Source: Hemicentrotus pulcherrimus | Lineage: Eukaryota > Echinodermata > Echinoidea > Camarodonta > Strongylocentrotidae | Length of the DNA stretch: 11,342 nt | Direction of reading: 5' to 3' | Assembly (NCBI GenBank): GCA_003118195.1 | Contig: BEXV01000303.1 | Location: 25,192-36,533 of the forward strand | In this document: positions 1-9,800 of the stretch, piece after piece | Layout of the letters: every line of letters starts with the position of its first letter | Numbering within the stretch: the stretch's first letter is position 1 | Made by a program: the position numbers and the translations under genes | Notes under the pieces: model-generated | The model's database searches: none | What the model saw: only the letters and a program-made list of their open reading frames with translations | What the model was told of the DNA's origin: nothing

Positions 1-679
1 AAAAAATGAAATAAATATATATTATAGTATGTTATTTATTTATTTATTCTGGAAAAAGAGAGATGTTATTATTTATCCTGTTGAAAATAAACAATTATAA
101 AAAACAGTAATCGGTGAGCCTGGGCCACTATTCATGACTCGTAACATTAGACAACAACAGTCTCAGCAAATATTTTAAAAATATCATTGTTCACAAATTG
201 AAAACAGGATTCTTTTAAAATTTCAAATGAAACACGATTCAAGACAGAAATACGAATGTAAGGAGTACTTTTGTTCACAAATAGTTACATTTAGAGCAGT
301 TTTTAATGTGAAATTTGTGCTGGTATGGAAGCAGTGTCTTTCATCAGGATTGGGCAGAAGTCCTCCGTGCTGGTCAGGCCCGGCCAGCAGGCCTGCCCAG
401 TGACGACCACCGTAGCCATAATGCTGCTTGCTATTTTATTACCGAACCCCGATCCAACCAAGTTCTAGTGAAAAATTGCTGAACTCTGCCGAACACGAAC
501 ATGGCGTCTGACTTACAGCCCTAACCTGCATCTTTTTTGATGAGATATGTGTTTGATGTTTATAGGTTTTAATGTATAGGTTATAAATGTAGTGTCTATT
601 TGTTTTATTCTAACCTGTCAGGAGCAATAATTAAAATAAAAAAACAACCTTATGTGCATATTGGTGTGTTTAATTACAG
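1..679 (+). other. fry intron, 3' part (no exon found)
   Basis: AT-rich non-coding sequence leading to the acceptor at 679. It contains a (TTTA)n run at about 33-49. A GC-rich patch at about 365-412 has short inverted repeats (TGCTGG/CCAGCA and CAGGCC/GGCCTG). I searched it for the Furry segment expected just before exon a and found no matching reading frame, so that exon lies upstream of the window. Confidence 0.75.
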
Positions 680-844
680 TGCTCCATCTGAAGGGAGGAC
701 ATCCATTCGTTCCAAGAAGGTTCTGCACCCCATGGATGACAATATCGCCCTCTGGAGGAACTACCTGGTGTTTGCGTGTAGCTGCGCCCCGCCCAGTGCA
801 GGCTATCAAACACCAAGACGATGCTTGTCTCCTGAACCAAATAG
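680..844 (+). CDS. fry: fry exon a (first exon in window)
   Basis: The acceptor follows the tract ending ttaattacag at 679 and the donor is AG|gtaatt. The exon starts with the third base of a split codon and ends with two bases of the next. It encodes residues 1-55 of the visible protein. SKKVLHPMDDNIALWRNYLV matches the FRY block around KKV...IGLWRNYLI. After it comes a variable Cys/Ser/Pro-rich stretch (FACSCAPPSAGYQTPRRCLS), where vertebrate FRY also has a loose Ser-rich loop. The frame stays open upstream to 600, but those bases are intron-like and the acceptor at 679 fits the homology. Confidence 0.9.
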
Positions 845-3800
845 GTAATTTACTTTACTCTTTCATCTTTTTCCATGACTAGCCATCGTGTTATTTGTAG
901 CGGATTCATTTGGAAGGTTTAATTTCTAATTCCAACATTTATTGAAATATTATTATTCTTCTTCAGAGAATTTTGTATTTCGTCTTTACTATAAAAAGAC
1001 TGCATCCACATAGATCCAACTTTTCTGTTACCAGAAGCATGTCCTAGTTCACTAGATTTTGTGATTTAATTGTAAATTTACAAAGACCCTCCAAACAATA
1101 TTCTAGTTACTATCCACAGTAAAAACACTGTTCTGTCTTTCTAAAAACATAGATCTTGATATTAAAAAAAAAAAAAATTGAATTGTGGACTTTGCTTCTA
1201 ATAGTAGGAAGAGAACTCTTTGAGCGACCTTCCAAATTCAATTTGTGACCATCATCAGGAAGTACATGTACATCTTGTTCGTATTCAATGGTTTTATATA
1301 CTAGAAAAGCTTGATTTTGTGTGAACTTACGTGTATCCTTTAGAACATAATAAGACAACTTTGCAAAGGTATGTAAAGGGAAGAGAACTTTGTTCTTCAA
1401 TAAATGCTTTCAATGCTATGTTTGCCTTTTGATCTCAGTGGATCGTATGATGGTTCCTCTCACCTTGAGAGAGTTGAAGCCAGACTTCATAGCTCCTCCA
1501 GTGGTGTGACGGCAGCAACCCTCTTTAAGATGCTAGTACCTCTCATCAGATGTGATAACACTGACACAAGAGAGGCCGTCGTCAATGGTCTTGGGTGGAC
1601 AAACATGTTTGCATTCAGGTTTGTGTCCTTTCCTTGGCCTTTGGAATTTCTGTACAGTATTGGCAACATTAACTGTAATAAGGGTATGATTCTGCTCATG
1701 CTTTTTATATGGATAACTATTAGAAATCAGCTGTGAAAGATGTGTCAGGAGTTATGATTACAATTGGAAAATATGATTCCCATTCAAGGGATCGCAATAT
1801 TCAATCACCTCTCATTTGTTTAATGCTCCACTTTTCTACACAACAAAAATATAAATGTAAATATATTACAATCTATCAAACAAAATCAAAGAAAGACATT
1901 TTTCAAATTTCTACAACAGTCATGTTCATGAACATTTGCCTTTGCAAATTCTGGATTTTTATTAAAATAGTTATATGGCATGAAACTACCAAATCAGAAA
2001 ATCTCACAATTGTGCATTTTTATTTGCATGTGACACTTTCTGGATTTGGGGATTTGTTTAATACTCATTTGTCAAATTCTGATCCTTATACCTTTGTTAT
2101 ATCTCCTGCAGGGATCTGATGGATGAACTGCAGCAATCGCTCAAAGATGCACTAGAGAGGAAACAAGAGGTAAGAACTTTTATTCTTTTATGAAGAGGGG
2201 TAGAGAGAATGAGGAGCGAAAAGGGGGAGAGGGAGGGAGGGGATACTGAGTTGTTTAGATAGCTGTTTTCGAACCAGTGTATGTGTAAATTGCTGTTCAT
2301 CGAATATCTGAATGGCTGAAATAAGTAGAAGTAGATACCTGCTCTAAAAATTAAATAAACTCTATGGTTTCCCTACACAATTATAAATAAGAGTACATTT
2401 TTGCTCATTATTTTGTTTACCCTTCAACAGAACATGAGAAGAAAGAGGAGGAGAGATTTCCTGAGAGTGCACCTGATCCGAGTCTTTGAGCTGATAGCCG
2501 AACATGGTCTGTTCAGAGAAAGGTTAGTATTATGCCATTTTATTCTTACACATTTACATCATGACTGAGGTTAGTAGTGTACCGTCACTTTGAGATTTTA
2601 GTCACATCTTAACTCTTGATCTTTAGAAATAATCTGTATTCAAGATTATTTTATTGGTCCATGAATGAGAACATTACATAGAAATTTCCTGCATAGTATA
2701 TGGAGAGTTGTTTATAAATATGCCTTGTACTATACATTAAACTGCCAGGCCTATTTAGCAAATGTACAGCTTGTGAATGCATCATTATTAATGACAAGAT
2801 CTGTTCTAATAACATTAATGTTCTGTTGAAACCTTTGTAGGTGCTTGCTAGGCAAGGAGACACAACCTCTGAACAGTACCTTCATAGATTACATCGAGGG
2901 TATGAGGCTGTTTCTGGAGAGTGAAAGTGACAAGGACTCACCAACTTTGATGGAGATCAGACTTCACTTCAGTGGCTTCATCGGAAGGCTCATTAGAAGT
3001 GTGCCAGGTAAGACTCAACTATTGCTATCGATGCTGACTGATATTTTCATTATATTAATATTATATTAATAATGATAAAAGATCATCACCATCCTTATCA
3101 TCATCATTATCTTCATTCTTACTTTCAATCATTTGTATAGTTCCTTTTCCAAAGGACACAAAGCTGTCTGAGATGACATCCAAGAGTACAGAGTACAGTT
3201 ACAATGCAGTTGTAATACCAAGCATTGGCATTGTGCCATTGTACAATATGTATTCCTTCTCTAGATGATTAAGTTGGCTGACCTAACCTCACCCAAAATC
3301 GCATGCACTTCTTAATTCTCATTTTTCTTTGTTCTGTTACAGCTGAGCATCGAGCTAACCTACTCCCATGTGGTGTACGCTACAGTGTTTTCTTATTGTG
3401 TGGAGCATGGTGTCGCAAACTGGGTGTAGTCTATGGGGCTGTTGATAGGACACTTGAAAGAACACCATCATATCAAGATGAAAACTTCACAGACCTAGAA
3501 ATCGAGGCATTGCAGGTAAAAAAATCATTATATATTACACAGGTACGACATAATCTGAAGACCTTAATATATAGCTTTATCACATTCTATGTTTCCTTTA
3601 CAAATGTAGAATATTTGCTGAGGTTTTCGATAACACATAATGTCAGGTCCAAAATAAAATGGGATCCTGTTGATTATTTGACATCAAAACAAAGTATCAC
3701 AGCCATGTATTTATAATCATTACTTCATAACGATTTGTACCTTTGAAATCAGTTTATGTTTTCATTTGCAGGTACATACAATTATGTATATGAACTTGAC

Positions 3801-6800
3801 ATGCATCTTCAAAGGCTTTATTAATGTAATGTTTTGATTAATTTTCAGGCAATGGCTGCTCTTCTGGTATGTGGAGAGGTGTTTGATACTAGTGGTCTTG
3901 GTCAAGAAGGGTATCTTTATAACTGGATGGACAACCTGCTTAATTGTACAGATGAAAGGGTAAGAAAGTCTTGAGAAAGTTATAAGAAACTTGATGGTGG
4001 TGACAGTGGTGATCATCTGAATCATCTGAAAGGGTTAGTGGTGGTGGTGGTGTTGATGATGTAAAGATTGTGCTGGTGATGGTGATTATGGTTCAGAATG
4101 AATAAAATAGATGTGATTTTGTCATGGTGATGATTGTTTCAGAGATGAGCAATTATCGAATATGGTTAAGTTGGTGGTGGTGGTTGGTGGGGGTGATGAT
4201 GATGATAGTGTGGGAGGTTGTAATGGTGGTGGCGATAGCAGAGATGCCAACCAGTACGATTTAATAGTATTTAGTACGATAATAAGAGTGAAATACGATA
4301 ATACAATTTCACCTCTTAAAATACGATTTTCACACACAAAAAAAAACAATTTTTAATATATTTTTTGTTATACCCATAAAAACAATGTAATCGCATAGAC
4401 ACATGTACAAGTAAACCCCTGCAACTCTTGCTTTACAATTTCTTTTAAGATTTTAATGAAAGAGCAAACATTTTACTTGACCGTATTTACCAGTATCACA
4501 TTTTTCTGAAATTTTACTGGCCCTGGGCCAACCGGCCATTGGTAGTGTTGAGTTTTCGTGAAAATACAATTTTTCTCTACAAAATCTGATTTTTTAGGAT
4601 ACTCATTCTCTTTTTTGTGTCAAGAGGTTGGCATCTCTGTGGTATTGGTTTGGGTAGGCTCTATTTATATGTTAGTAATGGTGATAGTAATTTTGACAAT
4701 TATTATGATAGTTATTGGTAGACATTGTAGTGATGATGATGGTTGTAGTATTAAGTGATGCTGATGTTTTGGGTTGCAATGTGTAGTAGAATGTTTGTTG
4801 TTGTGGTGATTGAGGAAAATGTTGTCGGTACACTTATTAAAGCATTGTCAGTAGTGATGATGATCTGTCAAGCCCAGACAATGCAGAAGTCACTGGTTTA
4901 CCCAGCTTCACTACTATGTACCTCATACGAAAGAAGAAGTAGTGATGTTATTTAGGATAACAAAGTATTTTCAAAGTCTTATACAAATTAAAAATATTGT
5001 TATATTGTGTCCAGGTTCATAAGCTTGGTAAGGAGACAGCTGTACTGCTCCTAGAGAATAACCCTCAACTTCCAATGGTACTGATGTGGTTTATCCACCG
5101 ATGCTACACAGGACCAAAGCTTGTAGCTAGTGGATACTTCCAATCTATGGCTTCAGTCCTTAACACAAGGTGAGAACGTGCATGCAAGAGGAAGATAATG
5201 AGAAAAAATATGATTTGATTGGGTTTAATTAAGAACCTGACTTGGACTGGACTCGCTGAAGTCAGGTTTAATTAAACTGTGGTTTAACTTAGAATGGAGT
5301 TTAAATTAAACCTAACTTCAGAATAGGGGGTCCATGTCATGTTCATAAACATTCAGTGAGTAATCATACAGTATGGTATGCTATTGTCCATGCAGGGGAA
5401 TATTGAAACTTGGTTTTAGAAATCAATTGGAACTGCAAAATATTGACTCATTCTCTTGATGTTTTGACAAAATCATTGATAACATTGGTCATGAAACACT
5501 AAAAGATAAGGCAGTGCGCCATCTTTCTAAAGCTTGACGATCTGTAAATGATATTTGTAGATTTGTATCTCAATGCATTCCATTATTTCCCTTTTAGTGA
5601 GTACCCATGTGACATGATAGTGATCCTATGCCTGGTACTCCTAAAGACTGCTGACCCCTGCTCTGTCATCAGAACATTGGCCTACCAGCTCCTGCATGTC
5701 CTTGACAAGCGTTTCTTTGGCCAAGGCGGACAGGGGAACCTCCTCAAAGCCACCTATGGCAAGTCCCATGTTGCCCTGAGCAGAGAACTGGCCAACCTGC
5801 ATCCAGAACTCACTCTTGCCATCTTCTCAGGTATGTGGACTATTTTGATTTTGTAAGAATGATAGATGGGCTGAAAGCATTTTTTTTTTAATGTCTCAAG
5901 TCCCTGCAAATAAATTACAAGTTCCTGTGGAGAAAAACAATCTGTAAGTGGTTTTGAACATGGATGACAAGTCCAGTAGACTTAAGTTGTGGTTCTACAA
6001 TAGATTTTTTTTTCCTGTCAAAGTCAAAGACCTGAGCAGCAATCTTGCCAAATGTTTCAGGTAAATTATGTAGGGATCAACAATATCTATATTCTTGTAA
6101 TAACAGTGATAATACAACATATAGTTAAATACCAGAAGTGAATATAATTTTTGGATTGTTTGAGAGTATAACAAGAAAGAAGAGCCTAGAATTTTAATGA
6201 TAAAGCAAAAAGAAAAAAATGGAATTATGCACTAAAATGTTATTTGGAAGATTATTGCACACAGCTACATGTACATCGTAGCCACTCTCGAAATACACAT
6301 ACAGGTGTACTGGTACTTTCGGTGAGTAAAAAATACATTGTATGCAATCTTTTAAACTTATACATTATATTTGCGTATGTCTTCTGGTTAACCTCGTTGT
6401 AATTGGTTTCATGGATTAGTGCAAACTTTTTATTCAACCTTCAGAGATCACAGAACGTTTTGAGTCTGCTCCGCTGGTCCATCGTAATATCATGCTAGAG
6501 TACCTCCTCCCTTGGATCTACAACATTGAGCTGGTGGACTCCCTGGCCAAGGAGGGAGGTGGAGCTAGCTCCATGGGTGGAGGCAAGGAAAAGGAAGTAG
6601 TGGAGATGGAGGACCCGGAGCAGGGGTGCTCCATGAGACGTCCTGGATGGGGCAGCAAGCAGGCATCTTGCGTGATTCTCAATAATCTTCTTTTTATTAC
6701 AGCGGAGGTAATTGAATATAAATACTTGTATTAACCTTTGTGTAGTGGATATAACATGCTCTCATTACCTTATTGATCTCTCCACTGTCCTGCCCCCTCC

Positions 6801-9800
6801 CCTCTTATTTCTCTCTCTCTCTCTTTGCCTCTCTATCTTTCCCCTCTCTCTCCCTCTCTCTCTCTCTCTCAATCTCTCTTGCTCTCTGTCCGTGTCCGGG
6901 CTTCTCTTTTCAACAAATGCTTTTAATGATTAAGATATTTCAGGCATACCAAAGCTTTTTTCATCTTAGGATTTGGCACCTCATGTCATGTATTTTATCA
7001 ACATGTTTTTTAATCAAACATTGGAATACATTGTGAAATGAGAAAATGAAATAATAATCAGAGAAAAAGAAATGTTACTTGTACCAAATTGAATAAGAAA
7101 CAAAGTTTCAGTAATCATGTATCTCCCAAGCTCTCTGGTAATAATCAAACTAACCAATAGGAGAGACTTACCTTTTGTTTTTCCTTCTTAACTCTCAGTA
7201 CGGTGATGATCATTGTGATGGGCTGGAGCAGCTTTGGGCGGGGCTATGTACATGTTGGCCTAGCAACCTACCTGTCATTCTCAACTTCTTACTTGGTTTG
7301 ACTGGTATCATGACCAACCCAAACCTCCTACCTTATGTGAGTATTGAATACTTGAGCAGAGGTTTTACTTTTTTAACTTTCTTACAAATATCTGTTCAAT
7401 CATTGATACCTAATGCCATGTGCAGTATTGATAAGAATCAGGTTTATTGGTCTACTCATCTTCCAAGATACATAGACAAATTGGAGAAAACAAATTGAAG
7501 TTTACTTAATGTTAGAATATTTGAGAAAAAACAATACACACCTGGCTGTACAGGTGAAAGAATTCCACATTTGCTTTTAAGTGAAGAAAAGATTAAAAAC
7601 TTTACCAGGCTGATTATTGTTACAGTAAGTATGGTATTTACTTATACTTTGTGTGAAATAGCATTTTGTATCTAGAATTTTAGAATGTTTGACCCCAACA
7701 GAAAACTTTTTTTTTTTTTAATAATTTTTTAATTTTTAAATAAAATAAATCTTGTATCATTGAATTAAGCTGATTATCAAAAGTATGTGGTGATTAAGTA
7801 ATAGCGATAGGTTTGTAATTCGCATTGTGAAATTACAAGTATCTTTTTCTTGACATTTTCTTGAACTTTTCCCTATAGATGGTTTCACCATGTCTATAGA
7901 ATCCAAACAAAACAAAAGAAGAATATAGCAAACTACATGTCCTCTGATACCCTCTGCTCTCTCTTTGTCTTTTTCTCTCTCAGCTGGAGCGAGTGCTGGT
8001 ATACATCGCCCGTGCCAAGCCCCAGCGTCTGATGGATGAACTGATGCGGGAGATGCTCTCTGTGGACATCGTCACCACCAACGTGGAGAGGATCGATGAA
8101 CCACCTTTCTTCCAGCTCTACCTCCAACCCCAATTTGGAGCCACGGGACCAGAGTCTGGAAGTGCTGCATCACTGATTGAGAAGATGGACAAGGAGGAGG
8201 AGGCAAGGATGCTAGCGAGCGAGAAGGTCAAGCATGAAAAGAACACGTCTGATCGGGGCACACAGGTGGCTGTGGGAACTAAGACACCGCCCCCACCTGA
8301 CAATGGGAGTACAAAGGATAGGGACAGGTAAGGAAGGCAGGCATTATTTGTAATCATTTGAATTACATTTTTTTTCTTTGTTAAAACACAATAAAAGAAA
8401 TATTCTTTTAAATTTTTTATTCATATATCTTTTTTTGCTTGTTTTGAAGGTTCCCTTTCGTTGTTTTACCCATATTGAGGGGGTCAGTGACACAAAGACA
8501 TAACTCCATTTTGGCTATTTTGAGAAAAAGTGGTTAATTTGTCACTGAGCACTTGGGCCTTAAGGAGTTAAGTCTATGTTTCATTAGCCATCGACTCTAA
8601 TGGGGTGTCAGGTGGAGTTAAGTCTTTGTGTTTCCTGGAAAGCCCACATTTTTCTGAACATTTTGATATCAAATACCCATTTTGGCAAAATAAGGAGCTA
8701 AGTACATGTGTATTTGTGTCACTGAACCCTCGATATGATGTATACTGTTTATATGTGTGTTGCTTGTGGTAGATGATAAATAAAATTGCAAAGTTTCCAT
8801 TGATGAACATGTAATTATTTGAAATTGTTACTTACAGTTCTATATTAGAAAATGTGCTTATTTGGTAAAAGAAGCACAAATGATTGAATATTTGTTACTT
8901 TCTTTCACAGCATTATCCGATACAACGAGGGGTCATCTTTGCACCAGAGTAGTGGCAGTCTGTCCACTCTAACCAGCAGCACCTCAACACCTAGCAATGA
9001 ATCAGCTGGAACAGACCGAGTCCGTTTCAAGCCCGCCATACCGGAGGAGTCGGAAGAGTCAGATGGGTAAATTCATTTCTCATCATTGCCTTATGAGGAA
9101 CATATAGTGATTATTACGCACTTTAAACTTAAGACAAACAAGGGGGGTCAGAAATTACCTCTTTGATTTTACTAACTTATTGTTAAGAATTTGATATGAA
9201 ATCTTTACAAGTGGTAGGGTAATGGATAAGAATTATGCTAGTGTGTGTACAATACCCCAGTCACACAGCCAAACTGACTCCATACTGACTCTGAAACATA
9301 AGACTCTTTGGTCATTGCTGGTAATATAATATATACAGTGAGTTGTTCTGGTTGGGGTCTTTTCTGTGTGACTGAGGTATAACTTATTCTTTACACAAGT
9401 GAAGGTTTGCACCTGATTGCACCATCCCTCTCAGTTTTTGTCATGATTTTAAACTGAAAATGAAATCAGTGATGATAATGATATTGTATCCATCCAAGCA
9501 GGTTTACCACGATTGAGGAGAAAGGGCAGGAGAACATGCAGGGATGTAACAAGGTGGATTTCTATGCTGTGTGGCAGCAACAGACCCTAAATGGACTCAC
9601 CTTACCCCTCCCTCTACCAGATGAATATTACTGTGCCCCTCTCTCAGACTACATAGATGACAATGAGACACCCCCACAGGGAGTCGTTCACAGGTAAGAC
9701 CCCTGCTTGGGAGTTAAAGATCAAGGATGTAGTTTCCACCTTGGTTACAGTTGTATGGGGATAATAATAATAATAATAATAATTGCATGTATAGGGCGCT

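Noticed and set aside
300..560. Possible additional fry exon before exon a
   Set aside because: No frame carries the residues expected just before the KKV...LWRNYL block. The GC-rich patch has no coherent splice sites and no long open frame.
618..809. Minus-strand open frame over exon a
   Set aside because: Antisense shadow of a conserved Furry exon.
1110..1400. Minus-strand open frame of 96 codons in the intron between exons a and b
   Set aside because: Composition is AT-driven (Phe/Lys/Ile from homopolymers), there is no recognisable motif, and it lies wholly inside an intron of the + strand gene.
1733..2119. Plus-strand open frame of 128 codons upstream of exon c
   Set aside because: Its predicted residues show no Furry or other family similarity. 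It overlaps exon c in a different frame from the homologous one, so it is a chance open frame in AT-rich intron.
3516..3716. In-frame extension of exon f into its intron
   Set aside because: The extra residues do not resemble Furry, the donor CAG|gtaaaa is usable, and exon g continues the alignment exactly with no gap.
3990..4235. Possible CRISPR-like or minisatellite array
   Set aside because: The units are degenerate 3-mers and 6-mers without defined repeats and unique spacers, and the context is an animal intron.
4162..4955. Several short open frames in the long intron
   Set aside because: They are translations of GGT/GAT simple repeats and of the inverted-repeat element; the Gly/Asp/Val-rich or Met/Val/Ile-rich residues reflect codon-like repeats.
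6712..7036. Ser/Leu-rich open frames resembling secreted or membrane peptides
   Set aside because: They are direct translations of the CT microsatellite.
8118..8357. Minus-strand open frame of 79 codons
   Set aside because: Antisense shadow of GC-rich exon l; the coding evidence is all on the + strand.
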